Origin: Microbispora hainanensis
GTDB lineage: Bacteria; Actinomycetota; Actinomycetes; Streptosporangiales; Streptosporangiaceae
DNA length: 64,000 nt
Assembly: GCF_006874475.1 (NCBI RefSeq)
Contig: NZ_VIRM01000001.1
Coordinates: 1 to 64,000 of the forward strand
Direction: 5' to 3'
Positions 36,541-45,744 of this stretch are shown here, piece after piece. The notes beneath the pieces are model-generated. The model was given only the letters and a program-made list of their open reading frames with translations, searched no databases and was not told the origin of the DNA. Each line of letters starts with the position of its first letter. Positions within the stretch are counted from its first letter, which is position 1. The position numbers and the translations under genes are program-made.

Positions 36541-37503
36541 ATGAGCCATAGGGGTGCCTATGTGTCGGGAGACCGGGCGGCAGGTGGGGCCCTGGATCTG
36601 ATGCTGCTGCGGACGTTCCTCGCGGTCTATCGCGCCGGTTCCTTCACCGCGGCCGCCGCGCTGCTGGGGCTGTCGCAGCCGACCGTGACGAGTCAGGTGC
36701 GCACGCTGGAGGAGCAGCTCGATCGCCAGTTGTTCGAACGGCTGCCGCGAGGAGTGGCCGCCACGTCGGTGGCCGACGAGCTGGCCGCACAGGTCGCGGG
36801 CCCGCTGGACGAGCTGGCGGTGGTGGCCGGACGAGGACGCCAGGGCGAGGAGTCCTCCGAGCCGGTGCATCTCGGGGGTCCGGCCGAGATGCTGAGCGTC
36901 CGCGTGCTGCCCGCCCTGGCGCCGCTGGTCGAGCAGGGCCTGCGGCTGCGCGTCACGGCCGGGCTGGCCGACGACCTGCTGGAGGGCCTGCGCGCGGGGC
37001 GTTTCGACCTGGTCTTCTCGGCGATCCGGCCGCGGGGCCGCACCGTGCTGGCCACACCGCTCATGGACGAGGAGTTCGTGCTGGTGGCCGCACCTGCCTG
37101 GGCGGACCGGATCGGCCCGGTCGCCTGCGACGACCCCAGTGCCCTGCACGGTGTCCTGCACGGTGTCCTGCACGACGCTCCGCTGGTCGCCTACGCCGAG
37201 GACGTGCCCATCCTCCGCCGGTATTGGCGCCACGTCTTCCATACGCGCCTGACGAGGTCGCCCGCGGTGACCGTGCCCGATCTGCGCGGTGTGATGGCGG
37301 CCGTCGTCGCCGGAGCCGGAGTCACCGTGCTGCCGCGCTATCTGTGTGCCGGCGAGCTCGACAGCGGCAAGCTCGTGATGCTCCTCGACCCGGACGACCC
37401 GCCCATCAACACCGGCTTCCTCGTGCAACGAGCGGGCGCGCCCGTACGCCGCCAGGTCACCCTCGTCCGAGACCGGCTGTTGCAGGAGGCCCGCCACTGG
37501 TGA
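36541..37503 (+). CDS. LysR-family transcriptional regulator
   Basis: A 313-320-residue regulator. The HTH is near the N-terminus: LRTFLAVYRAGSFTAAAALLGLSQPTVTSQVRTLEEQLDRQLFER. The effector-binding domain follows from about residue 105. The start is uncertain: ATG 36541 has no Shine-Dalgarno, whereas GTG 36562 has AGGGG seven bases upstream. ATA-N10-TAT at 36527-36542 overlaps the first ATG and could be a LysR-type half of an operator. The likely targets are the divergent DJ-1/MFS/SDR genes. DNA near 37140-37175 contains a duplicated CTGCACGGTGTC unit encoding LHGVLHGVLH. Confidence 0.92.
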   Translation: MSHRGAYVSGDRAAGGALDLMLLRTFLAVYRAGSFTAAAALLGLSQPTVTSQVRTLEEQLDRQLFERLPRGVAATSVADELAAQVAGPLDELAVVAGRGRQGEESSEPVHLGGPAEMLSVRVLPALAPLVEQGLRLRVTAGLADDLLEGLRAGRFDLVFSAIRPRGRTVLATPLMDEEFVLVAAPAWADRIGPVACDDPSALHGVLHGVLHDAPLVAYAEDVPILRRYWRHVFHTRLTRSPAVTVPDLRGVMAAVVAGAGVTVLPRYLCAGELDSGKLVMLLDPDDPPINTGFLVQRAGAPVRRQVTLVRDRLLQEARHW

Positions 37504-37518
37504 GAGCCGGAGTGGGCT

Positions 37519-38094
37519 TCAGGCGGGACGGGCACGCAGGTGGGCGCGTTCGCCCTGCGGGCCGAAGAGGACCAGCAGCTCGACGGGGCGCGTGTCGGCC
37601 GACCCCAGCCAGTGGGGGATGTGGGTGTCGAACTCGGCCACCTCGCCGGGCTTGAGCACCAGATCCCGGTGGTCGAGGAGCAGGCGCAGCCGGCCTTCGA
37701 GGACGTAGAGCCACTCGTAGCCCTCGTGTGTCTTCAGGTCGGGCTCGCCCGCGTCGCGGTCCGGTGGGATGACGAGTTTGTACGCCTGCATGCCGCCGGC
37801 CCGGCGGGTCAGCGGGACGAAGGTCATGCCGAGGCGGTGCACCGGACGCAGATGCACGCGCGGGTCGCCGGTGCGCGGCGCGCCGGCCAGCTCGTCGAGA
37901 GGCACGCCGTAGGCGTGGGCCAGTGGGAGCAGCAGCTCGAGGTTCGGCCGGCGGCTGCCGTTCTCCAGCCGCGACAGCGTGCTTTCCGAGATGCCGGTGG
38001 TCCGTGACAGGTCGGCCAGCGTGACACCGCGCTGTTTGCGCAGGTCACGCAGCTTCGGCCCGATGGCGGCCAGGACGTCTTTGAGCTGGTCCAT
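37519..38094 (-). CDS. XRE-family regulator with C-terminal cupin
   Basis: A 191-residue regulator. The N-terminal HTH (LRDLRKQRGVTLADLSRTTGISESTLSRLENG) is joined to a cupin (THEGYEWLYVLEGRLRLLL...GEVAEFDTHIPHWL) that may sense a small molecule. It is divergent from the alkene reductase gene at 38279 and converges with the LysR gene (15 bp between stop codons). The natural reading is control of the OYE gene. Confidence 0.93.
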   Translation of the reverse strand: MDQLKDVLAAIGPKLRDLRKQRGVTLADLSRTTGISESTLSRLENGSRRPNLELLLPLAHAYGVPLDELAGAPRTGDPRVHLRPVHRLGMTFVPLTRRAGGMQAYKLVIPPDRDAGEPDLKTHEGYEWLYVLEGRLRLLLDHRDLVLKPGEVAEFDTHIPHWLGSADTRPVELLVLFGPQGERAHLRARPA

Positions 38095-38278
38095 GCCGAA
38101 CAGGTTGCCGAAACGGCATGAGAAATTGCAACGCGGGCGAGGGGCGGGTCACTCTCGACCTGCTCGCGGGCCGGTCAGGCCGCCGCCCCGGGCCTTCATA
38201 CGCTCCCGCCATCGTGCCCGGTCGTCGCGCCGAGGCGGCCCGGGAGCCTCCCCGAATCCCTTGGAGGAGAGACCGTCG

Positions 38279-39361
38279 ATGCCAGACCTGTTCGAGCCGC
38301 TGACCGTCGGCAAGTGGACACTGGACAACCGGATCGTCATGGCGCCCATGACCCGCAACCGGGCCGGTGCCGGAGGCGTGCCGCAGGACATCACCGCGAC
38401 GTACTACCGGCAGCGGGCGACCGCGGGCCTGATCATCACCGAGGGCGCCCAGCCCAGCGCGGCCGGGCAGGGCTACCTGAACACGCCCGGCCTGCACACA
38501 CCCCGGCAGATCGACGGTTGGCGCAGGGTCGCCGACGCCGTACACGAGGAAGGCGGCCGCATCGTCGCCCAGATCATGCACACCGGGCGCATCGCCCACC
38601 CGGACAACAAGGACGGCCACGAGACCGTCGCGCCCAGCGCCATCGCCGCGCCCGGCGAGATCTTCACCGCCCACGGCCTCAGGCCGCATCCGGTGCCCCG
38701 CGCCCTCGAAACGGCGGAGTTGCCGTCCGTGATCGGCGAGTACGTGCACGCGGCACGCTCGGCCGTGGAGGCCGGCCTGGACGGCGTCGAACTGCACTCC
38801 GCCAACGGCTACCTGCTCCACCAGTTCCTCGCGCCCTCCACCAACCGGCGCACCGACGCGTACGGCGGCTCCGCCACGGCACGAGCCCGGTTCGTCATCG
38901 AGGTCGCCCATGCCGTGGCCGAGGCGATCGGCGGCGAGCGGGTGGGGATCCGCATCTCCCCGGCGGCCAACCTCCACGGCGCCGTCGAGGACGATCCGGC
39001 CGAGACGGCCACGACCTACCGGGCGCTTGTCGACGGGATCGCCCCGCTGGGCCTGGCATACCTGCACACCATCGGCGATCCCGCCGGCCCGCTGCTCGCC
39101 GGCCTCCGCACGCGGTTCGGCGGCCCGCTCGTCGTCAACGACGGCTGGGTGCCGGTGACGGACGGGAGCACCGCCCGCCGGCGCGTACGGAGTGGCCAGG
39201 CGGACCTCGTCGCCGTGGGCCGGGCCTTCATCGCCAATCCCGACCTGGTGTGGCGCTGGCGGAACCACGCCCCGGTCGACGAGGCCGATCCCGCCACGTT
39301 CTACGGCGGCGACACGCGGGGCTACACCGATTACCCTGCTCACCCTGCGCCGGCGGACTGA
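38279..39361 (+). CDS. Old Yellow Enzyme-family FMN alkene reductase
   Basis: A 360-residue TIM-barrel flavoenzyme reducing activated C=C bonds with NADPH. Motifs are LDNRIVMAPMTRNRA near the N-terminus, the long AQIMHTGRIAHPDN segment, HSANGYLLHQFLAP (His and Asn that hold the substrate carbonyl), NRRTDAYGGS, and the phosphate-binding region LVAVGRAFIANPDL. Start ATG 38279 follows GGAGGAG; the upstream in-frame sequence would extend into the divergent regulator's promoter. Possible role in detoxifying reactive enones together with the neighbouring redox genes. Confidence 0.95.
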   Translation: MPDLFEPLTVGKWTLDNRIVMAPMTRNRAGAGGVPQDITATYYRQRATAGLIITEGAQPSAAGQGYLNTPGLHTPRQIDGWRRVADAVHEEGGRIVAQIMHTGRIAHPDNKDGHETVAPSAIAAPGEIFTAHGLRPHPVPRALETAELPSVIGEYVHAARSAVEAGLDGVELHSANGYLLHQFLAPSTNRRTDAYGGSATARARFVIEVAHAVAEAIGGERVGIRISPAANLHGAVEDDPAETATTYRALVDGIAPLGLAYLHTIGDPAGPLLAGLRTRFGGPLVVNDGWVPVTDGSTARRRVRSGQADLVAVGRAFIANPDLVWRWRNHAPVDEADPATFYGGDTRGYTDYPAHPAPAD

Positions 39362-39377
39362 CCGGGCCGGCCGGGCG

Positions 39378-39953
39378 CTACCGCTGGGCCGCCGTCAGCA
39401 TCTTGAGCGCGTGCTCCACGAGCGTGACGAGCACGACCTTGGCCGAGGCGCGGCGCCGTACGTCGCAGAGCAGGACGGGGACGTCCGGGTCGAGGTCGAG
39501 GGCGATCCGCACGTCCTCGGGCTCGTGCTGCTCGGCGCCGTCGAAGCAGTTGACCGCGACGATGAACGGCGTGCCGCGCTGCTCGAAGTAGTCGATCGAC
39601 GGAAAGCAGTCGGTCAGCCTGCGGGTGTCGGCCAGCACGACGGCCCCGAGCGCGCCGTAGGACAGCTCGTCCCACATGAACCAGAAGCGCTCCTGTCCGG
39701 GGGTGCCGAACAGGTAGACCACGAGCCCTTCCCTGATGGTGATGCGGCCGAAGTCCATGGCCACCGTCGTGGTCGTCTTGCCTTCCACGCCGTCGGTGTC
39801 GTCGACGCCGACGCCGCGATCGGACAGCACCTCCTCGGTGCGCAGGGGGCGAATCTCGCTGATCGCGCCGACCAGCGTGGTCTTGCCGACGCCGAAGCCG
39901 CCGGCCACCAATATCTTGAGGGCGACCGGCTCCTCAGAGGGCGCGAAGGCCAT
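39378..39953 (-). CDS. cvnD: Conservon GTP-binding protein CvnD
   Basis: A 191-residue Ras-like small GTPase. Walker A is GGFGVGKTT (residues about 18-26), the switch-II motif is FGTPGQERF, and the base-recognition element is VNCFDG rather than NKxD, typical of CvnD proteins. It is the last gene of cvnABCD and overlaps cvnC by 20 bp. In conservons the GTPase works with the roadblock protein (CvnB) and the sensor kinase-like CvnA in a membrane complex that resembles eukaryotic G-protein signalling; the signal here is not known. Confidence 0.95.
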   Translation of the reverse strand: MAFAPSEEPVALKILVAGGFGVGKTTLVGAISEIRPLRTEEVLSDRGVGVDDTDGVEGKTTTTVAMDFGRITIREGLVVYLFGTPGQERFWFMWDELSYGALGAVVLADTRRLTDCFPSIDYFEQRGTPFIVAVNCFDGAEQHEPEDVRIALDLDPDVPVLLCDVRRRASAKVVLVTLVEHALKMLTAAQR

Positions 39954-40299
39954 TGATCACTTCCTTGAGAATGCGCTCGCTTGGCAGCGGCGCCACCTTG
40001 CCCGGAGCCCGTACGTCGACGAGTCCGAGGTCGTGCAGATCCCCGATGAGGACGCGGACCACGCCCAGCGGCAGGTCGATGTCGGACGCGATGTCCGCCA
40101 CCGACGCGCCTCTGCGCGCGATATCGAGGATCCGCCGCTGCTCGGGGCCAATGCCGGGGACGTCCCTCGGTGAGCCCTTGGTGGTCACCATGGTGATCAG
40201 GTCGAGCTTGGCCCCGGAGTGCCGTGCCCGGCCCCCTGTCAGCGCGTAGGGCCGGACCAACGGCCCGGCCTCCTCGTCCATCCACTGGGGTCCCGTCAT
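39934..40299 (-). CDS. cvnC: Conservon DUF742 protein CvnC
   Basis: A 121-residue DUF742 protein. The N-terminal VRPYALTGGRARHSGAKLDLITMV is followed by a helix-turn-helix-like part, ARRGASVADIASDIDLPLGVVRVLIGDL, a marR/LexA-like winged-helix signature, though DNA binding is not established for the family. It stands between the roadblock and GTPase genes, overlapping the latter by 20 bp; the four genes are translationally coupled. Confidence 0.95.
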   Translation of the reverse strand: MTGPQWMDEEAGPLVRPYALTGGRARHSGAKLDLITMVTTKGSPRDVPGIGPEQRRILDIARRGASVADIASDIDLPLGVVRVLIGDLHDLGLVDVRAPGKVAPLPSERILKEVINGLRAL

Positions 40300-40312
40300 G
40301 TGGCCACCAATC

Positions 40313-40720
40313 TCATGGGGAGATCCGCCGCGGGTTGGTGGAGATGTGCTGACCCACCCGCTTGACCAGCATCGCCATCTCGTACGCGATGTGCCCGACG
40401 TCGGCGTCGGAGGCGGCCAGTACGGCCAGGCAGGTGCCCTGGCCGGCGGCCGTGACGAACAGGAACGCGGCCTCCATCTCCACGATGGTCTGCCTGACCT
40501 CGCCCCCGCCGAAGTGTCGTCCCGCGCCCCGCGCCAGGCTCTGGAACCCGGCGGCGACCGCGGACAGGTGCTCCGCGTCCTCCCGGCTCAGCCCTTGGGA
40601 GGCTCCAACGACGAGACCGTCGGTGGAGAGGATCACCGCCTGGCGGACGGCGGCGACCCTGCTGATGAGATCGTCGAGCAGCCAGTTCAGTTCGCCGGTC
40701 GACGTCGCTTTGCCGGTCAT
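40313..40720 (-). CDS. cvnB: Conservon roadblock/LC7 protein CvnB
   Basis: A 135-residue roadblock-fold protein: LNWLLDDLISRVAAVRQAVILSTDGLVVGASQGLSRED followed by TIVEMEAAFLFVTAAGQG. Roadblock proteins act as scaffolds or GTPase partners. Its ATG overlaps the cvnA stop as ATGA (40720-40717). Confidence 0.95.
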   Translation of the reverse strand: MTGKATSTGELNWLLDDLISRVAAVRQAVILSTDGLVVGASQGLSREDAEHLSAVAAGFQSLARGAGRHFGGGEVRQTIVEMEAAFLFVTAAGQGTCLAVLAASDADVGHIAYEMAMLVKRVGQHISTNPRRISP

Positions 40721-43380
40721 TCGTCACCCTTCTCGCCGTACATGTTGTGTGCGTGATCACCGGGTGCGGCCCCACCCGGCTGATCGGAGTCCTCCCGGCC
40801 CCGCAGCGCGCCGCGCTGGAAAGCGCTGAACATCGCCCTGGCCTCCTCCGGCGACCGCTCCTCCACGGTCGGGGCGGACAGTGGCGGCGTCTGCGGACCG
40901 GTCTCCTGGGACTGGGCGCGAAGCTGCGGGGCGATGTTGGCCTGACGGACCCGGCGCGGCAGGCCGGCGTGGGTGCCGTTGGAGGCGGGGCCCCTGGCCC
41001 GCTGCCTGCTCGTCCGCTGCGCCAGGCCGTTCGGGCCCACCCCCGCGGCTGCGGTCGCCGGTTCGGCGGCCGGTGCGGCAGAGGACGACACGGAGGACGA
41101 CACGGAGGACGACACGGAGGAGGGCACGGAGGAGGGCACGGAGGAGGGCGCGGAGGACGACGCGGGGAGGTCGTCGCGCGCGGCGGAGGGCACCGCGTCG
41201 GTCCGCAGGGCGGCCGGAGTGAAGAACGGGGACGGCTCGGACGCGTCCGTGCGCTCCTCCCGGTCCTGCGTCTCCCCGGAAGCCCCCCCTGACGCGGGAA
41301 CGTCCTTCGCGACCTCCCCGACGAGCGTGCGGACCTCGCGGGGCTCCCCTGCGGAGGCGGGGCCGCGCAGCCCGAGGTCGGCGTGGAGCGTGTCGTTGAG
41401 CGAGATGTCGGTGTCGCTGCCGCCGGCGGCCAGCGCGGGCTTCGCGTGAGAGCCGCGGGAGGACGGACCCGCCAGCGCCGCGGGCGAGCCTTCGTCCACC
41501 ACCAGGGTCCGGGGCATGAGCACGATCGCCGTCGTCCCACCGTACGGCGAGCCGCGCAGGACCACCCCGATCTCGTGCCGGGCGGCGAGCTGGCCGACGA
41601 CGAAGAGCCCGAGCCGGTCGCTGTCCGCCAGGTCGAACTCCGGCGGGTCGGCCAGGCGGCGGTTGATGTCGTCGTACTCCTCGGGCATCAGGCCGAGACC
41701 GCGGTCCTCGATCTCCACCGCGAGCCCGTTGGCGACGACCTCCGCGCGCACCTCCACCCTCGTCTGCGGAGGCGAGAAGATCGTGGCGTTCTCCAGCAGC
41801 TCGGCGATCAGGTGCACCACGTCGGCCACGGTCGCACCGGCGATGGCGACCTCCGGCATCGGGGCGGTCGAGATGCGGGTGTAGTCCTCGACCTCGGAGA
41901 TCGCGGCGCGGACCACGTCGATCAGCGGCACCGGCTTGCGCCACGCACGCCCGGGCGCGGAGCCGGACAGGATGATCAGGCTTTCCGCGTGGCGGCGCAT
42001 GCGGGTGGTCAGGTGGTCGAGCCGGAAGAGGTCCTCCAGGCTCTCCGGCTCCTCGGCGCGGCGCTGCATCGTGTCGAGAAGCGTGAGCTGGCGGTGCAGC
42101 AGGGTCTGGTTGCGGCGGGCCAGGTTGAGGAAGACCTGGCTGACGCCGCGGCGGAGGGCGGCCTGGCCGACGGCGGCCTCCACCGCTGTCCTCTGGACGG
42201 AGCTGAACGCGCGCGCGACGTCCTCGACCTCGTTGGAGCCCGTCGCCTTGATCGGGGGCGCCTCGGCCTCGACGTCCACGTCCTCGCCCTGCCGCAGCTT
42301 GCCGACGACCTGCGGCAGCCGTACGACGGCGAGTTCGAGCGCGGCGTCGCGCAGGCCGGCGAGGTCGCGGGCGAGCCGGCGGCCGAACCGGACGGAGAAG
42401 ATGATCGTGGCGATGATCACCACGAGGCCGAGCCCGCCGGCGATCAGGATGCGGAGCATGATCCCGGTGGCGACCGTCGTGGCGGAGACGCTGAGCGCGT
42501 CCGAGGCCTTCACCCGGGCCGAGTCGAGCCGGAGGATCAGCTGGTCGATGGTCGGCGACCACTTCTCGGCCTCGGCCGGGAGCGGGCCGCCGGCGCGCAC
42601 CTGGTTGACGATCTGGTTCTCCAGGGCGGTGAACCGGTCGAACAGCGGCGAGGTGAGCACCTGCTCGTACGGCGCCCGCATCTCACCGGTGAGGACGGGC
42701 CGGTTCTTGTTGTAGAGGAACCGCCGGGTGGCGACCCACTCGCTGAAGGCGTTCTGCTCGTCGGCCGTCATCGTGCCGCTGGCGAGCGCGCCGCGCACGA
42801 GGGCGTCCTCACGAGTGATCATCTCGTGTGCGTTGCCCATCCCCTGCATGGCGCTGGCCTGCTGGAAGGTGGCCAGGTCGGGCAGCGAGACGAGCCGCTC
42901 GTAGAGCGCGAACAGGTCGTCCATGATCGCGTTGTACGCGTTGATCGCGGTCAGCCGGTCGGACCTGCCGAGCGAGACGCCCTCCCGGATCGTGGGCAGG
43001 CGTTCGAGGGAGGACAGCAGTGACTTCAGGGGCGCCGCGAGCTCCTCGCTCATGGCGTCGCGGGTCGCCTCGTCGTCGGCGGACTTCTTGAACTTGTCCG
43101 CGGCGGCGGTGGTCTTGGCCTGCTGGGCGGTGAGCGCGGCGGACGTCGTCCGGCCGCTGCTGAGGACGCCGGCGGTCAGCGCGCGCTCGGCCTGGATCTG
43201 GGTGCCGAGGTCGGTGGAGGTGACACCGATGGTGTCGTACAGCGTCTTGGAGTGCAGGAGGACGAGGCCGTCCCCGACCGTGAGCTTTAGGGCAAACCCC
43301 CACATAGCACTCAACATGAGCAATGGCAGGAGCAGCAACAAGAAGATCTTGAACCGAATCGACCGGTTTCTCGAACCCAT
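40717..43380 (-). CDS. cvnA: Conservon sensor kinase-like protein CvnA with repetitive Ser/Pro tail
   Basis: An 887-residue membrane protein. A membrane helix after residue 10 (KIFLLLLLPLLML) begins an extracytoplasmic nitrate/nitrite-sensing-like domain (about 35-310), a second helix near 320 leads to HAMP, and the ATPase domain carries the N box LLENATIFSPP and EDRGLGL. Its histidine region (LHRQLTLLD) is atypical, as in other CvnA proteins. The last about 200 residues are low complexity, containing VPSSVPSSVSSSV-type repeats written as 12-bp DNA units near 41090-41160. ATG 43380 has AGGAG before it. First gene of cvnABCD. Confidence 0.93.
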   Translation of the reverse strand: MGSRNRSIRFKIFLLLLLPLLMLSAMWGFALKLTVGDGLVLLHSKTLYDTIGVTSTDLGTQIQAERALTAGVLSSGRTTSAALTAQQAKTTAAADKFKKSADDEATRDAMSEELAAPLKSLLSSLERLPTIREGVSLGRSDRLTAINAYNAIMDDLFALYERLVSLPDLATFQQASAMQGMGNAHEMITREDALVRGALASGTMTADEQNAFSEWVATRRFLYNKNRPVLTGEMRAPYEQVLTSPLFDRFTALENQIVNQVRAGGPLPAEAEKWSPTIDQLILRLDSARVKASDALSVSATTVATGIMLRILIAGGLGLVVIIATIIFSVRFGRRLARDLAGLRDAALELAVVRLPQVVGKLRQGEDVDVEAEAPPIKATGSNEVEDVARAFSSVQRTAVEAAVGQAALRRGVSQVFLNLARRNQTLLHRQLTLLDTMQRRAEEPESLEDLFRLDHLTTRMRRHAESLIILSGSAPGRAWRKPVPLIDVVRAAISEVEDYTRISTAPMPEVAIAGATVADVVHLIAELLENATIFSPPQTRVEVRAEVVANGLAVEIEDRGLGLMPEEYDDINRRLADPPEFDLADSDRLGLFVVGQLAARHEIGVVLRGSPYGGTTAIVLMPRTLVVDEGSPAALAGPSSRGSHAKPALAAGGSDTDISLNDTLHADLGLRGPASAGEPREVRTLVGEVAKDVPASGGASGETQDREERTDASEPSPFFTPAALRTDAVPSAARDDLPASSSAPSSVPSSVPSSVSSSVSSSVSSSAAPAAEPATAAAGVGPNGLAQRTSRQRARGPASNGTHAGLPRRVRQANIAPQLRAQSQETGPQTPPLSAPTVEERSPEEARAMFSAFQRGALRGREDSDQPGGAAPGDHAHNMYGEKGDE

Positions 43381-43491
43381 GGCCACTCCTGCATTGCTGG
43401 AGGCTCGCGCCGCATTTATGGGGGAATGCACCTCCGGAAGATCGCACAGAAGGCTAGCACCGATACAGTTCTGGCGCAGTGGGAGGAACTG

Positions 43492-44307
43492 ATGATTACT
43501 GTGATCACTGGGGCAGGTGCCGGAATCGGTGCAGCTTCTGCCCTTGATCTCGCCCGGCGAGGTCACCAAATCGTGCTCGTCGGACGCACCCCGGAGAAGC
43601 TCCGCGCCGTCGCGGACCGCGCGGAGCAGGCCGGCGGCAGCCGTCCGGACACGCTCGTCGCGGACTTCTCCTCCCTCGATCAGGTGCGCCGGCTCGCCGC
43701 GGACCTGCTGGCGCGCTACGAGCGCATCGACGTGCTGATCAACAACGCCGGCGTGATGACGCCCGACCGCCGGACCACCGTGGACGGCAACGAGTGGATG
43801 ATGCAGGTCAACCACCTGGCGCCGTTCCTGCTGACGAACCTGCTCCACGACCGGCTCGCGGCGTCCTCCGCCAGGGTCGTGACCACCTCGTCGCGGGCCG
43901 GGAAGTCGGGCCGCCTCGACCCGGCCGACCTGTCCAGGGAACGGCGGCGCTGGAACGGCTGGCTGCAGTACGGCGACTCCAAGCAGGCCAACGCGCTGTT
44001 CACCGTGTCGCTCGCCGAGCGGGGCCTGGCCGCCACGTGCCTCCACCCCGGCGTGCTCAAGACCTCGTTCGCCGAGGGCACGTTCTTCATGAAGCTGGTG
44101 TGGCTCCTGCCGGGCATGGGCGAGCCGCCGGAGGCCGGGGCCGAGCGCGTCGTCCATCTCGCCACCCACCCCGACGGGGTCGATCACCCGGGCCGATACT
44201 TCGTCAAGAACGCTCCCGCGCGGGTGCCGGAGAGGATGTCGGACCCTGCCCTCGCCGCCGCCCTGTGGGACGCGAGCCTCGCCGCCACCGGCCTGGCCGC
44301 CTCATAG
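43492..44307 (+). CDS. Short-chain dehydrogenase/reductase
   Basis: A 271-residue SDR: cofactor motif TGAGAGIG, NADP-type Arg in VGRTPEK, NNAGVM, catalytic Ser region VVTTSSRAG and YxxxK as YGDSK. It resembles retinol-dehydrogenase/WW-domain oxidoreductase-like SDRs. Substrate unknown. ATG 43492 has an excellent GGGAGGA site. It is divergent from cvnA (111 bp) but the functions do not obviously connect. A small GCCGCC-ttc-GGCGGC hairpin follows its stop (44337-44351). Confidence 0.93.
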   Translation: MITVITGAGAGIGAASALDLARRGHQIVLVGRTPEKLRAVADRAEQAGGSRPDTLVADFSSLDQVRRLAADLLARYERIDVLINNAGVMTPDRRTTVDGNEWMMQVNHLAPFLLTNLLHDRLAASSARVVTTSSRAGKSGRLDPADLSRERRRWNGWLQYGDSKQANALFTVSLAERGLAATCLHPGVLKTSFAEGTFFMKLVWLLPGMGEPPEAGAERVVHLATHPDGVDHPGRYFVKNAPARVPERMSDPALAAALWDASLAATGLAAS

Positions 44308-44495
44308 AGCGCCCTCCTGGCATCGCAGCGGAACTCGCCGCCTTCGGCGGCCGGAGCCCTCGGCTCGCCGGCGGCTGCCGGGCCGCCTGACCCGCCCGGT
44401 TTCCACGGCCCGGAGGCGTGGGCGGGGGAAGAGTTCGGGGACTGTTCGCCGGCGGTTGCGCCGGTGCTCACGGAGGGTGACTAGGGTCCGGGCGC

Positions 44496-45545
44496 ATGAC
44501 CGTGATCGCCCCCGTCCACTCGGCCGGAAGGTCCGCCGCTCGCGACCCGCTGCTGGACAACGCCAAGTTCCTGGCCATCGTGCTGGTCGTTTCCGGGCAT
44601 CTCGTCGAGGACCTGCGGGACGTTCCCGTGGCGCATGCGCTCTACTTCTTCGTCTACCTCTTCCACATGCCGCTCTTCATTGTCGTCAGCGGCTATTTGT
44701 CCCGAAATTTCACGTTTTCTCCGGGTAAGGCGCGCAAGCTCATCAGTGGCCTCGCGGTGCCGTACGTCATCTTCGAGGTGGCCTATTCGCTGCCCCGCTA
44801 CGTCCTGTACGGCAAGCTCGAGATCAGCCTGCTCGACCCGTACTACCTGACCTGGTTCCTGATGTCGCTGTTCCTGTGGCGGCTGTCCACGCCGGTCTGG
44901 CAGCAGTTGCGTCACCCTCTGGTGATCGCGGTCGGGCTGTGCCTGCTGTCGGGCACCAGCGCCCTGCCCGACGAGCTGTCGATGAACCGCACGTTCGGCC
45001 TGCTGCCGTTCTACGTGCTCGGCCTCATGCTCACGCCGGAGCACCTCGATCTTCTGCGCGGGCGCCGGGCGAGGATCGCGGGCGGGGCCGTCCTGGCGGC
45101 GGCGCTCGCCGCCGCGTTCGCCGTGCACAGGCTCGTGCCGACGGAGTGGATCCGCTGGCGTCACTCCAACCACCAGATCGGCGTGGACGACCTGTCCGGC
45201 ACGCTGATCCGGCTCGCGCTGCTCGCGGCCGGCGCCCTGCTGGTGGCGGCGTTCCTGGCGGTCGCCCCGAGCCGCCGCACCTGGTTCACCGGCCTTGGCG
45301 CCGTCACCATGTACGCCTACCTGCTGCACGGGTTCGTCGTGAAGGTCGCCGAGCGCTTCCACGACGTCCTCGTCAACCCGCTCGGCGTGACCGCCATGGC
45401 GGTCTCTGGGGTCGGGCTCGCGGCCCTGCTCTGCACGCCGCCCGTGCGCAGGGTGTTCCGGTGGGCGGTGGAGCCCGGCGTCTCCTGGGCCTTCACCCGG
45501 CTCCGCCGGCCAGGGAGGCGGGAGCCCGCCGCGCCCGTCCGATAG
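44496..45545 (+). CDS. Acyltransferase-3 family membrane protein
   Basis: A 349-residue integral membrane acyltransferase with about ten helices. The start LLDNAKFLAIVLVVSGHLVEDL carries the catalytic His of the family near residue 35, and FFVYLFHMPLFIVVSGYLS is the next conserved segment. These enzymes transfer acyl or succinyl groups onto sugars or polysaccharides. It could modify a surface glycan, but the polysaccharide genes lie 11 kb away, so a link is speculative. The start has a weak Shine-Dalgarno. The 188 bp upstream show no gene. Confidence 0.87.
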   Translation: MTVIAPVHSAGRSAARDPLLDNAKFLAIVLVVSGHLVEDLRDVPVAHALYFFVYLFHMPLFIVVSGYLSRNFTFSPGKARKLISGLAVPYVIFEVAYSLPRYVLYGKLEISLLDPYYLTWFLMSLFLWRLSTPVWQQLRHPLVIAVGLCLLSGTSALPDELSMNRTFGLLPFYVLGLMLTPEHLDLLRGRRARIAGGAVLAAALAAAFAVHRLVPTEWIRWRHSNHQIGVDDLSGTLIRLALLAAGALLVAAFLAVAPSRRTWFTGLGAVTMYAYLLHGFVVKVAERFHDVLVNPLGVTAMAVSGVGLAALLCTPPVRRVFRWAVEPGVSWAFTRLRRPGRREPAAPVR

Positions 45546-45744
45546 CGATACGCCGCACGGCCCGGCCCCGGCCGCGCACTACGGAACTTCTGGTGGGGGC
45601 TCCCCGTTCTGCCAAGTGATGGTGCGAAGCAGGGCGAATTGCGCAGCCGGCGGGCTCGGGAACGGAACTCGGCTCTGTCACGGCGTGGTGATACGGGGTA
45701 ACCTGCGCATTCGCGGTGCAGCCAGGAGCGGTGAAAACGACGGG

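Noticed and set aside
34201-37497. Single 1098-codon minus-strand gene covering MFS, DJ-1 and LysR regions
   Set aside because: Only the last 482 codons form the transporter. The rest is antisense to LysR and out of frame with the DJ-1 gene.
40717-44187. cvnA extending back over the SDR gene
   Set aside because: The kinase has a good start with AGGAG at 43380; the extension is antisense to a clear SDR.
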